This document shows positions 48,541 to 57,566 of a DNA stretch of 64,000 nt, in pieces. The notes below the pieces were generated by a model. The model saw nothing but the letters and a program-made list of their open reading frames with translations. It made no database searches and was not told the DNA's origin. This DNA comes from Acidipila sp. EB88 (GTDB taxonomy: Bacteria; Acidobacteriota; Terriglobia; Terriglobales; Acidobacteriaceae). Within the stretch, counting starts at the first letter, position 1. Each line of letters begins with the position of its first letter. Position numbers and translations under genes: made by a program. The stretch covers positions 3,410,001 through 3,474,000 of the forward strand of contig NZ_QWEV01000005.1 of NCBI RefSeq assembly GCF_003858395.1, written 5' to 3'.

Positions 48541-51500
48541 TTAGAACTGGATGTTGGCGCGCAGCTCAACGTTGCGCGGGCTGTTCGCCGTGGTGTTGGT
48601 CGTGCCGAAGGTGGTGGCCTGCACGCTGTTTGTGGCCGTACCGTTTGTTGTCATGCCCGTCCAGGCAGTGTGGTTGAAGGCGTTCAGGAATTCGCCCTGG
48701 AGCTTCAAGTTGATCTCGTGATGAATGGGCACCGTCTTGCTGACGGAGAGATCGGTGTTGGTCCACTTGGGAGCATGCAGCCACATCAGCGTGCCGATCT
48801 GACCCGGAGTCTGCTGGGGGCTGATATATGCGGGATTGGCCTGCCCATTCGCCCCGATGTACTTGGGATCGAAGTAGCTGACCCATGGCGAGCCAGCTAC
48901 GTGGCGCACGCGTACCTGTTTCTGCAACTGGGCCACGGTCACGCCGGTAAGCGCGATGCCCGAGTCGTTCTGGTTGAAGGTAGAGGTGCCGCCGCTGAAC
49001 AGGAACGGATAGCCGCTCTGGTACGTCACGATGGCGCCCAGCGTCCAGCCGCCGATCGTACTGTTCGCCAGCTTGCTGTCGTGCAGGAACGTGCGGCCCT
49101 GGCCGAACGGCAGGTCATAGGTGCCGCTCAGGTGGAACACGTTGCGCACGTCGAAGGTGCTGGGGAAGTAATTCAATGCCTTGTTGCGTAGCGTGAAGAA
49201 ACCAGGGGCGCTGCCCGATCGACCACCGTAGAGGCCCGGAGCAGTGCTGCCCTGCACGCTGGTGCCCAGCGACTTCGAGAGCGTGTAGTTTGCGTCGAAC
49301 TGCGCGCCATGCATGGGCCGCTGGCGGAAGTCGAGCTGCAGTGAGTTGTAGTTGGAGAAGCCAGCATTGGTCATCTCCAGAGTGCTCTGTCCCGTGGCGA
49401 ATGGGTTTTCCTGGAAGAAGTTGCTCGGGGCGGAGCCGCCGCCGATGTAACCCGCCGTGGCGCACGGGGCAAAGCCGGCGCCCACCAGCGAGCACAGGTA
49501 CGCCGCGTTGCCAGCCAGCGCTGTGGCAAACGCGCCCGCCTGCCCCTGCTGCAGGTAAGTGATGAACTGGCCGTTGGTGTAGTTGGAAGCACCGCCGGCG
49601 TTTGCGAAGGCCTGGTTCAGGATAGGCGTCGGCAAAGTGCCCTGGAACGTGGTGCCACCCGAGGCGGCAAGGTTGGCCTGTGCATTCTTGAAGTCACCAA
49701 GGAAGCCATTCTCAAAGATGTTCACCTCGTTGTAGTTCTGCGGCAGCCATTGTTTGCGCGCCACGTTGCCGACGTAACGAACCTCAAGCACGTCGCTGGC
49801 ATTGAGCTCGCGCTGCACACCCAGGGACCAGCTCTCGACATACGGCTGCTGAATGTGCGGATCAAACGTAAGGAACGAGGTGCCGCTGAAAGCCTGCGAA
49901 GCCTCGGTAATGGTGCTTTGGAAAGGCGAAGGCGACGTAGAGGCGAGAGCTGGCAGTGGACCGCCGAGAATGACGGAACCCGCGTTGAACAGCCCCGCAC
50001 TTGGAGTGACACCGGCGACCGGCGCCGTGGGGTCGGCGTAGAAGTAGGTGTTGAAGTTGGCACCGCTGTTGGAGCCGAAGTTCCAGAAGTTCTGCGCGCC
50101 TTCCGTGTAGTTCTTGAACGTGTAGCTGGCGCGGATCACGCTCTTGCCGTCGCCCAAGATGCGGCCAAGCGGCCCGTCGGAGCCGTGCGGGTTCCAGGCG
50201 ATGCCGAAGTTCGGTTCCGGGTGAACGTAGGTGGGGGCATAGGCTTCAGAGCCGGGGCCCTCGACAGGGTTCTGCTCGCCGCTGAGGGTTCCGGGCTTGA
50301 AGATGTTGCCGACACCCGAGGGGCCCCACAGCGCGGCAACTGTTGGATGGGTGTAAAAGCCGGTCTCATCCTTGGACGCGCCGGTGAAGTCCCACCGCAG
50401 GCCGACGTTGATGGTGAGCGAAGGTGTGGCGCGCCAAGCATCCTCCACAAACAGCGCGGTCTGGTTCAAACGCTCATGCAGGTTGAAAGACACGCCCGGG
50501 CTGAACTGCTTGGTCTGCGCATTCACGAACTGGCCAAGGCTGTAGTACGTCATGCGGCCGGTGAGCGTGGCATACAGGCCTTCGACGTCGCTCACAGCCG
50601 AGGTCGGTCCATCAGCGACCGGTGTGGTGAGTGCGTCGGTGACCGGGTCACCGGTCGAGATGCCATCCACTCCGATATAGGGAACAAACTGGTTGTTGTA
50701 GTAATGATCGATCTCGGTGGCAGACGAAACGCCGAACGAAATGTTGTGGCGGCCATGCACCCAGGTGCTGTCGTCCTTGACGCTCAGCACGGGGTACAGT
50801 GAGCCACCGCGCAGGGAATTGAAGCCGTTGACGCCGCTGGTCAGGCCGAATCCGAAGGCGAGCTGGCCCTGTTCCGTCATGGCTGCGGTGGGTGTATCCA
50901 CACCCTGCGTGTTGTAGAGGAAGCCGGTGTACAGATACCCGACGCGGAAAGCATTCACCAGAGTAGGGCGGATGTTCCAGTCAAAGCCGGCGACCGCCTG
51001 GTAGTTCCGTCCTGCATTGCTGTAGGCCTGGTTGGAGTAGAGGGGGCCGGGAAATGGCGGTGCACCGGCATTGGTGTAGTAGGCGTTGGACTCATTTACC
51101 GAGCCGGTCAGGCGAAAGTCGGGAGTGACGTTGTAGTCCAGGCGCAGGGTGGGATACCGCTGTGCGATGCTCTCGTGCACGGGGAACTCGAGAGTGTTGT
51201 GATTCAGATCAAGCGTGCTCTGTGTCACCCCCGCCATTGAGTAGGTCGAGGCGATGTTTGCCAGGTCGCCGGCGATGATCGGGTTGACCGTGCCGGAGCA
51301 GTTACCGCAACCGACCGCGCTGGCACCCGCCTGCAGCACGTTCACAGTTTTGGTGGCAGTCGAGCCCGTAGGCACGTAGGTATAGTTGCCAGCGAGCGCC
51401 GCGGGAGTAGCCACCACGGCTGTGCCCGTGTAGGTGAGCGGCTCGCGGAAGTTGGCGAGCGAGGCGAAGAAGAAAGCCTTGTTCTTAAGGATGGGACCGC

Positions 51501-52470
51501 CGATGCTCGCGCCGAAATCATTGATGATCTCTTTGCTGCGGCGCTGCCCGACGAAGTTGTTGTACCAGCTGTTGGAGTTCAAGGCGTCGTTGCGATAATC
51601 CTCGAACAGCCGCCCATGAAACTGGTTGGTGCCGGAGCGGGTGACAAAGGCGATGTCCATTACCGAGGTGCCGCCTTTGCTGGCATCGAGCTCGCCCGCC
51701 TGCACCGTCATTTCCTGCACATCCTCGATCCGGTTGACGGTGGAGGAGCCGGCTGTATCAAAACCGCCGCTCTTGTTCCTGTTTGCCACGGTGGAGAAGC
51801 CGTTGCTGCTGACGTTGACAGCGCCGCCGGGCAGGTTGTTGATGTTGCCGGCAAGACCGCCCTGGGGCGCAAGGGCACCGGGAACAAGAAACGCGAGCGA
51901 GAACACGTCACGGCCCTGCAGTGGGAGGTCCTCGACCTGCTTCAGGTCGATCGTGGTGGAGAGGGTGTTGTCAGTCGTCTGCAGGAGCGGGCTATTCTGC
52001 GCAGAAACCGACACACTTTGTGTGGATTGCCCCACGGCTAGCTGGACGTTAAGGTTGGTGACCTGGTTGGTCTGCACCGTGACGACCGGATAGACGGCGG
52101 TGTCGAAACCCTCCCGGGACACGGTGACGCTGTATTGCGCCGGGTTCAGAAAGGGAACCGTAGCTGTGCCCGCGCCCTTGGTGGGAACGGTGTGCACGTC
52201 GTTGGTGCCGAGGTTTTTGATCACCACCTGGGCACCGTCAACCACGGCCCCTGCTGCGTCCTGCACCGTGATGTTGATCGAACCGGTGGAGAGGTCCTGC
52301 GCGTGGCCGGCCGAGGCGCTGGCGAAGAGGCAGGAAACGGCAAGCGGCGCGATCGAGAGCAGGGATGGCATGGCGCTGCTCCCGCGGTGCAACTGGATGC
52401 CGACGTCAGCGCACTTTGGCGTGGACTGGCTGCGAACCACCCTGAGTGCTCGTTTGTACATTCGCCTCAT
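48541..52470 (-). CDS. Large TonB-dependent receptor with carboxypeptidase-regulatory-like domain
   Basis: 1309 residues, with GAGGA 5 bases before ATG. The signal peptide ends near SASAGHAQ. Residues about 55-145 are a Cna_B/CarboxypepD_reg-like beta sandwich (INITVQDAAGAVVDGAQVVI). The plug begins LPLQGRDVFSLAFLVPGA. A long 22-strand-type barrel follows, and the last strand ends in Phe (ELRANIQF), the outer-membrane assembly signal. This Oar/SusC-like class is expanded in Terriglobia and is thought to import large sugars or peptides. It lies between a GH43 gene and an S9 peptidase gene, with convergent and divergent neighbours, so it is the likely import door of the locus. Confidence 0.92.
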   Translation of the reverse strand: MRRMYKRALRVVRSQSTPKCADVGIQLHRGSSAMPSLLSIAPLAVSCLFASASAGHAQDLSTGSINITVQDAAGAVVDGAQVVIKNLGTNDVHTVPTKGAGTATVPFLNPAQYSVTVSREGFDTAVYPVVTVQTNQVTNLNVQLAVGQSTQSVSVSAQNSPLLQTTDNTLSTTIDLKQVEDLPLQGRDVFSLAFLVPGALAPQGGLAGNINNLPGGAVNVSSNGFSTVANRNKSGGFDTAGSSTVNRIEDVQEMTVQAGELDASKGGTSVMDIAFVTRSGTNQFHGRLFEDYRNDALNSNSWYNNFVGQRRSKEIINDFGASIGGPILKNKAFFFASLANFREPLTYTGTAVVATPAALAGNYTYVPTGSTATKTVNVLQAGASAVGCGNCSGTVNPIIAGDLANIASTYSMAGVTQSTLDLNHNTLEFPVHESIAQRYPTLRLDYNVTPDFRLTGSVNESNAYYTNAGAPPFPGPLYSNQAYSNAGRNYQAVAGFDWNIRPTLVNAFRVGYLYTGFLYNTQGVDTPTAAMTEQGQLAFGFGLTSGVNGFNSLRGGSLYPVLSVKDDSTWVHGRHNISFGVSSATEIDHYYNNQFVPYIGVDGISTGDPVTDALTTPVADGPTSAVSDVEGLYATLTGRMTYYSLGQFVNAQTKQFSPGVSFNLHERLNQTALFVEDAWRATPSLTINVGLRWDFTGASKDETGFYTHPTVAALWGPSGVGNIFKPGTLSGEQNPVEGPGSEAYAPTYVHPEPNFGIAWNPHGSDGPLGRILGDGKSVIRASYTFKNYTEGAQNFWNFGSNSGANFNTYFYADPTAPVAGVTPSAGLFNAGSVILGGPLPALASTSPSPFQSTITEASQAFSGTSFLTFDPHIQQPYVESWSLGVQRELNASDVLEVRYVGNVARKQWLPQNYNEVNIFENGFLGDFKNAQANLAASGGTTFQGTLPTPILNQAFANAGGASNYTNGQFITYLQQGQAGAFATALAGNAAYLCSLVGAGFAPCATAGYIGGGSAPSNFFQENPFATGQSTLEMTNAGFSNYNSLQLDFRQRPMHGAQFDANYTLSKSLGTSVQGSTAPGLYGGRSGSAPGFFTLRNKALNYFPSTFDVRNVFHLSGTYDLPFGQGRTFLHDSKLANSTIGGWTLGAIVTYQSGYPFLFSGGTSTFNQNDSGIALTGVTVAQLQKQVRVRHVAGSPWVSYFDPKYIGANGQANPAYISPQQTPGQIGTLMWLHAPKWTNTDLSVSKTVPIHHEINLKLQGEFLNAFNHTAWTGMTTNGTATNSVQATTFGTTNTTANSPRNVELRANIQF

Positions 52471-52879
52471 CGTTTCCTCACTGTGTCTTGCTGGAGTGGA
52501 GTTCTGTCACGGCTGCGGGGCGCAGCGGTCATACGCTTGAAGTCAGATCAAAAATACATTTCTGCGTACAGGAAGGTTGCGACACTGTAAATGGATTGTC
52601 AAACGTTTTCGCAAGGCTAGACGTGGAGGCAGGAGTGGTGGAAGCACCCACCCGTCCTGGAAAGAATGCAGCCGCGGCTGAAAACCCCTCTTCAAGTCGT
52701 TTATTTGCACGGGTGAAAGCTAGAGGTACGGCGGAAGGATCTTGCGGCCCCGTCGATCCGGGTGCAGCGGTCTGGGTGTTTTCGGCTGCATAGCTGGTCC
52801 CTTAGTGGGGCGACACGATCGGGCGAGAACATTTGATTGACAGCCGGACGGAGATCTTCCAAACTGTTCGCACACGAAA
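52471..52879. promoter_or_regulatory. Divergent control region between TonB receptor and S9 peptidase
   Basis: 409 bases with no gene. AAACGTTT at 52601-52608 is an 8-bp palindrome in the context GTCAAACGTTTTCGC that resembles LacI-family operators, 131 bases before the receptor start. ATACGTAT at 52887-52894, inside the first codons of the peptidase, is another palindrome. Neither has a cognate regulator in the window. Confidence 0.35.
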
Positions 52880-55228
52880 TTGTATCCATACGTATCACGA
52901 GAAAGAAGCTTGCCTCCTCTAACCTCTCTCCGCCGCCGTGTTCCTGCCCTTGTGATCCTGGGTGTCCTCGCCTGTGTTGCTACCCAGGCGCAGGTCGTGT
53001 CGCATGATGATTTCGCGCATGCTCTTGAAAAGAATGCAGCGTACCGTAAGGCGGCCGGCATGCTGCCGACCACCGCGCATTGGATCGAGAATGCCCCGAT
53101 TGCCTGGTGGGAAGAGACCGATGGCACCGCGCACGAGTACGTGCTCTATAACGCCCAGGCATCGCAGCGCTCCACTCTCGACAAGGCAAAGATCGCGAGC
53201 TTTGTGAATGCCCGACCTGCGAGTGCTCCCGCAGCGAAGCCCACGGCTGCGGCAGAACTGGTGTTACGCAACCTGAGGTTTGAGGACGCAGGAAATCGAT
53301 TCGTCTTTGCCGCGCAGGGTGGCGGCCACTGGAACTGCACACTTCCGGCCTACGATTGCAAACTCGAGGCCAGCCACCACGACGAGGACGAATGGCCCGA
53401 GCTGCCCGGCTTTGAGGGCAACGACGCTCAGCGTGCCGTTGTCTCACCGGATGGCAAGTGGGCCGCCACCATTCAGAACTACAACGTGTATCTGCGTCCG
53501 AATGGAAGCACCGAGCCGCCCGTCGCATTGAGCACAGAAGGCACAGCCGGGGACTACTACCAGCGCAGCGACCTTGCGTGGTCGCCCGACTCCAAACACC
53601 TGCTGGCGCGGCGTGTGCTACAGGGCATGCGCCGCGAGGTGCACTACGTGGAGAGCTCGCCCGAAAGCCAGCTACAGCCCCTTGCTTCCTCGCGCTTCTA
53701 CGCCAAGCCCGGGGACGTGGTGGACCGGGAGTTGCCGGTGCTGTTTGACCCCGCGACGAAGAAGCAGACCATCCTGTCCACCGAACTCTTCCCCAACCCT
53801 TACGAAGTCCGCGACTTTGAATGGCGCAAGGACAGCTCGGCTTTCACCTTTGTGGACAATGAGCGCGGCCACCAGCGCCTTGCTGTGTTGGCCGTCGATG
53901 CAAACACGGGCGCTGTGCGTCGCATCCTCGATGAGACCAGTCGGACCTACATTGAGTACACTCCGCTCGACCCTACGCCGACCGGCACCGGCAAGTTCTA
54001 CCGGCACGACGTGAACGATGGCGGCGAGATCTTGTGGCTGTCTGAGCGCGACGGCTGGGCTCATCTTTACCTGTTCGATGGGCACACGGGGCAACTCAAG
54101 AACCAGGTCACCCATGGCGACTGGGTGGTGCGTGGCGTTGACCGGGTGGATGACGCGAAGCGGCAGATCTACTTCGAAGCCAGCGGCGTCGATCCAAAGC
54201 TTGATCCGTATTTCACCCAGGGCTACCGCATCAACTTCGACGGCACTGGCATGGTGCCGATGACCGAAATGCCCGCAAATCATGAACTGGCCTACTCGTC
54301 CGACGGCACGTACTACATCGACCGCGCGTCGCGGATCGACCTTGCACCGGAGCTTGCCCTGCGCCGGGTGAGTGATGGCAGCGTTGTGACAACCTTGGCC
54401 AAGGGCGACCTTGCTGCACTGAAAGCTGCCGGCTGGACGCCACCCGAAGTTTTCGTGGCCAAGGGCCGCGACGGCAGGACGGACATCTGGGGCATCATCT
54501 CCAAGCCCGCGCACTTTGACCCGGCGAAGCACTATGCCGTGGTGGAAAACATCTACGCCGGCCCGCAGGGTTCGTTCGTGCCCAAGAGCTTTTCCTCTCG
54601 CATCGATCCGCTTACCGAGCTTGGCTTTGTGGTGGTGCAGATCGACGGGATGGGCACTAACAACCGGTCCAAGGCCTTTCACGACGTGATCTGGAAAAAC
54701 CTCAAGGATGGCGGCTTTGCGGATCGCATCCTGTGGCACAAGGCGGCAGCGCAGAAGTACCCTTGGTATGACGCGACCCGCGTGGGTATCTATGGAACCT
54801 CCGCCGGCGGCCAGAATGCCATGGGAGCACTGCTGTTTCACCCCGAGTTTTACAAGGCGGCGGTCGCCAACAGCGGGTGCCACGACAACCGCATGGACAA
54901 GATGTGGTGGAACGAACAATGGATGGGTTGGCCAATCGGTCCTGAGTATGCTGCTTCTTCCAACGTGGTGAATGCCTCCCGTTTGCAGGGCCGACTGATG
55001 CTCGTGATGGGTGAGATGGACAGCAACGTGGACCCATCGAGTACGCTGCAGGTGGCGAATGCGCTGATCAAGGCGAACAAGGATTTCGAGTTTCTGGATG
55101 TGCCGGGCGGCGAGCATGGAGCCGGCGGCGAATATGGCGAGCGGCGACTCCTGGACTTTTTTGTGCGCTCGCTTGGAAACCAGAACACGGTGAACTGGAA
55201 CGCCACCGTGGCGGAGAAGGCTAAGTAG
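52880..55228 (+). CDS. S9 family prolyl peptidase (DPP IV type), secreted
   Basis: 782 residues from TTG at 52880; TTG at 52910 (LPPLTSLRRRVPALVILG) is equally likely, with a signal peptide to CVATQAQ. An N-terminal beta-propeller (PF00930, DPPIV_N; about 100-520: YVLYNAQASQ, SPDGKWAATIQNYNVYLRPN, YYQRSDLAWSPDSKHLLARR) precedes an alpha/beta hydrolase domain (about 550-770). The triad is complete: Ser in GIYGTSAGGQ (residue 641), Asp in MGEMDSNVDP and His in GGEHGAGG. The family removes dipeptides after proline, and many also accept hydroxyproline. It lies directly upstream of a GH127-type gene (16-base gap), suggesting a shared transcript. Confidence 0.9.
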   Translation: MYPYVSRERSLPPLTSLRRRVPALVILGVLACVATQAQVVSHDDFAHALEKNAAYRKAAGMLPTTAHWIENAPIAWWEETDGTAHEYVLYNAQASQRSTLDKAKIASFVNARPASAPAAKPTAAAELVLRNLRFEDAGNRFVFAAQGGGHWNCTLPAYDCKLEASHHDEDEWPELPGFEGNDAQRAVVSPDGKWAATIQNYNVYLRPNGSTEPPVALSTEGTAGDYYQRSDLAWSPDSKHLLARRVLQGMRREVHYVESSPESQLQPLASSRFYAKPGDVVDRELPVLFDPATKKQTILSTELFPNPYEVRDFEWRKDSSAFTFVDNERGHQRLAVLAVDANTGAVRRILDETSRTYIEYTPLDPTPTGTGKFYRHDVNDGGEILWLSERDGWAHLYLFDGHTGQLKNQVTHGDWVVRGVDRVDDAKRQIYFEASGVDPKLDPYFTQGYRINFDGTGMVPMTEMPANHELAYSSDGTYYIDRASRIDLAPELALRRVSDGSVVTTLAKGDLAALKAAGWTPPEVFVAKGRDGRTDIWGIISKPAHFDPAKHYAVVENIYAGPQGSFVPKSFSSRIDPLTELGFVVVQIDGMGTNNRSKAFHDVIWKNLKDGGFADRILWHKAAAQKYPWYDATRVGIYGTSAGGQNAMGALLFHPEFYKAAVANSGCHDNRMDKMWWNEQWMGWPIGPEYAASSNVVNASRLQGRLMLVMGEMDSNVDPSSTLQVANALIKANKDFEFLDVPGGEHGAGGEYGERRLLDFFVRSLGNQNTVNWNATVAEKAK

Positions 55229-55244
55229 AGCGGGAGAGAGCGTT

Positions 55245-57176
55245 ATGGCACATCAAGGTTCGTTGACACGCAGAGGTTTTCTGGCCAGCGCCACAGCCGC
55301 CGGCAGCGCAACGCTGCTGGCGCGCCTGGCTGGTGCGCAAAAAGCAGTCAGCCCCGCTGCGGATGTAGCAGGCAAAGACCTCACCGCGTCCTCGGTAGAG
55401 AAGGTAGCGTGGAAGGCCAGGCCATTTCCTCTAACAGACGTGCGCCTTCTGCCGAGCCAGTGGAAAGATATGATGGAGCTGAACCGCGGCTTTCTCTACT
55501 CCATCCCCAACGACCGGCTCGCGCATAACTTCCGCATGACGGCAGGCATCGCCACGGACGCGACGCCGCTCGGTGGTTGGGAGGCGCCCGACTGCGAACT
55601 TCGCGGTCACTATGTGGGCCACTATCTCTCGGCTTGTGCCCTGATGCACGCCAGCACCGGCGATGCGGACCTCCGCGACAAGGCGAACGCGCTGGTGGCC
55701 ATGCTGGCCGAGACACAGGCGAAAGATGGCTACCTGGGTGCCTACTCGACCGCCTCCTATGACAAGCTGCGCAAACATGAAAAGGTGTGGGCGCCGTTTT
55801 ACACCTACCACAAGATCATGGCCGGCTTGCTCGACATGTATGAGCACACCGGCAATGCCCAGGCATTGGCGATGGCCGTGCGCATGGCCGACTGGGCTGA
55901 CACGTACAGCGCGTCGTTTACTCCGGACGAGTGGCAGAAGGTGCTGCTGGTTGAGCAGGGCGGCATGAACGAAGCCGCGTTCAACCTTTACGCCATCACC
56001 GGCAAGCCGAAGTACCGCGACCTCGGCTACCGTTTCGAGCATAAGAAGATTTTTGAACCACTCGCCGCTGGTGAAGACAAGCTAGGCGGCAACCATGCCA
56101 ACACCAATATTCCAAAGGTGATTGGTGCGGCGCGCGGCTACGAGTTGACCGGCGACGAGCGGTACAACCGGATCAGCCGCAACTTCTATCGCGATATTGT
56201 GGAGCACCACAGCTACAACACCGGTGGCACCAGCAACGGCGAGTTCTGGCAGAAGCCAGACGAGATCTCCACGCAACTGGGTGCGGCCGCGCAGGAGTGC
56301 TGTTGCGCTTACAACATGATGAAGCTGTCGCGCCACCTCTTTGGACAAGAACCCGATGCGGCGCACTTCGACTACTACGAGCGCATGATGGTGAACGTGC
56401 GCCACGGCACGCAGGATCGCAATGGCATGCTGATGTACTACGTGCCGCTCGAGCCGGGCAAGTACAAAACCTTCGGCACGCCGTATGACGCTTTCTGGTG
56501 CTGCACCGGGACCGGTAGCGAGGAGTACGCAAAGCTGAACGACTCGATTTACTTTCACGATGACGACTCCGTCTTCGTGAACCTCTACATTCCGTCCCGG
56601 CTCAGCTGGGTCGACCGTGGGCTGGGGATCGAGATGACAACCAAGTACCCAGCGGCCGAAAAGATCACGTTGCGTGTCACCTCGGCTCCAAAGCAGGCGA
56701 CTGCGCTCAAGCTGCGCATCCCTTACTGGGCGACTAAGGGCGCGACGATCCGCATCAACGGTGCGGAGCAGACCGTGCCTGCCACACCGACCAGCTACGC
56801 GCGGCTCGAGCATGCCTGGCAGGTGGGAGACGTGGTGGAGCTTACGCTGCCCATGTCGCTGCACATGGCGTCTGCGGCAGACGATCCAGCGGTGCAGGGA
56901 GCCATGTACGGCCCACTGGCGCTGGCAGTGTTGATGGGACGTGAGGGCCTGAGCACTGCCATGATCTACGGCGACAGCGGTCCGTTCGATGGCGGCCACG
57001 GCATGCCGCTACCAGAGGTCCGACAGGGCGGTGTCTGGTTGGAGCAGGCGGAAGCAACGAACGAATATCCGCTGCGATTCCGCAGCTCCGGTCCCGGCAT
57101 CGCGCACACGCTGGTGCCGCTGAGCCACATCACCGATGAGCGCTACTCCGTGTACGTGCGCAACGTAGCGGGCTAG
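55245..57176 (+). CDS. GH127/GH146-type beta-L-arabinofuranosidase, Tat-exported
   Basis: 643 residues with GGGAGAG 9 bases upstream. A twin-arginine signal (SLTRRGFLASATAAG) at 7-21 indicates folded export. The DUF1680 (alpha/alpha)6 barrel follows: LRGHYVGHYLSACALM, HANTNIPKVIGAARGYELTG, then TGGTSNGEFW (Glu333, likely acid/base). The zinc and nucleophile set of Bifidobacterium HypBA1 is conserved: Glu351 and Cys353 in AQECCCAYN, and Cys419-Cys420 in FWCCTGTG. HypBA1 cleaves beta-linked arabinofuranose from hydroxyproline. C-terminal beta domains bind sugar. Length is normal for the family. Together with the hydroxyproline operon nearby, this points to extensin-type substrates. Confidence 0.92.
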   Translation: MAHQGSLTRRGFLASATAAGSATLLARLAGAQKAVSPAADVAGKDLTASSVEKVAWKARPFPLTDVRLLPSQWKDMMELNRGFLYSIPNDRLAHNFRMTAGIATDATPLGGWEAPDCELRGHYVGHYLSACALMHASTGDADLRDKANALVAMLAETQAKDGYLGAYSTASYDKLRKHEKVWAPFYTYHKIMAGLLDMYEHTGNAQALAMAVRMADWADTYSASFTPDEWQKVLLVEQGGMNEAAFNLYAITGKPKYRDLGYRFEHKKIFEPLAAGEDKLGGNHANTNIPKVIGAARGYELTGDERYNRISRNFYRDIVEHHSYNTGGTSNGEFWQKPDEISTQLGAAAQECCCAYNMMKLSRHLFGQEPDAAHFDYYERMMVNVRHGTQDRNGMLMYYVPLEPGKYKTFGTPYDAFWCCTGTGSEEYAKLNDSIYFHDDDSVFVNLYIPSRLSWVDRGLGIEMTTKYPAAEKITLRVTSAPKQATALKLRIPYWATKGATIRINGAEQTVPATPTSYARLEHAWQVGDVVELTLPMSLHMASAADDPAVQGAMYGPLALAVLMGREGLSTAMIYGDSGPFDGGHGMPLPEVRQGGVWLEQAEATNEYPLRFRSSGPGIAHTLVPLSHITDERYSVYVRNVAG

Positions 57177-57566
57177 AGCAGGGAACACCCGGGCAAAGCG
57201 CAGGCATCCTTACCGGCAGCCGGCGTCAACAATTGCACCAGAAAGTACATGCTTTGCAAAGGGCGCCGGCTCGATCGGCGCCCTTTTCCATGGTTGCTTC
57301 CCGTGGCAGTGCGCTCGCGCTTTCCGCTGAAGAGTCTGCATGCGACTGTTGCAGATGGGCATACCGGCAAACTGGTAAAGTGAGGCATTGGAGTTTGGAC
57401 CAGGTGTGGGTGGAAGCGAAGTGCATCGCAGCGAGCCAGCAACAGTGGTCAGGGTAAATGCGCGGCGTGCCGACGCAAGTGTGAAGTGGGGCATCCGCAG
57501 TACTGATGACGATGGGCTGCCATCAGCGGCGCACGTGTGCCTTCTGCGCAGGCGCCACACCACCCG
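57177..57566. other. Intergenic region with terminator; no gene seen
   Basis: 390 bases upstream of the second TonB-dependent receptor. It contains the terminator listed separately. The GC-rich remainder (57300-57566) is open in several frames but not protein-like. A cobalamin riboswitch was considered and not supported. Confidence 0.5.
57261..57287 (+). terminator. Rho-independent terminator after the GH127-type gene
   Basis: GGGCGCCG, loop GCTCGAT, CGGCGCCC, then TTTT: an 8-bp perfect GC stem with a T run, about 85 bases after the stop codon. Confidence 0.8.

Noticed and set aside
57300-57566. Possible cobalamin riboswitch before the BtuB-like receptor
   Set aside because: A GCGAGCCAG-like end block is seen at 57439, but the B12-box core (GCAACTGT and GCCACTG in order with the right stems) is not. 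A covariance scan (Infernal with the Rfam cobalamin models) would decide; no hit would confirm rejection.
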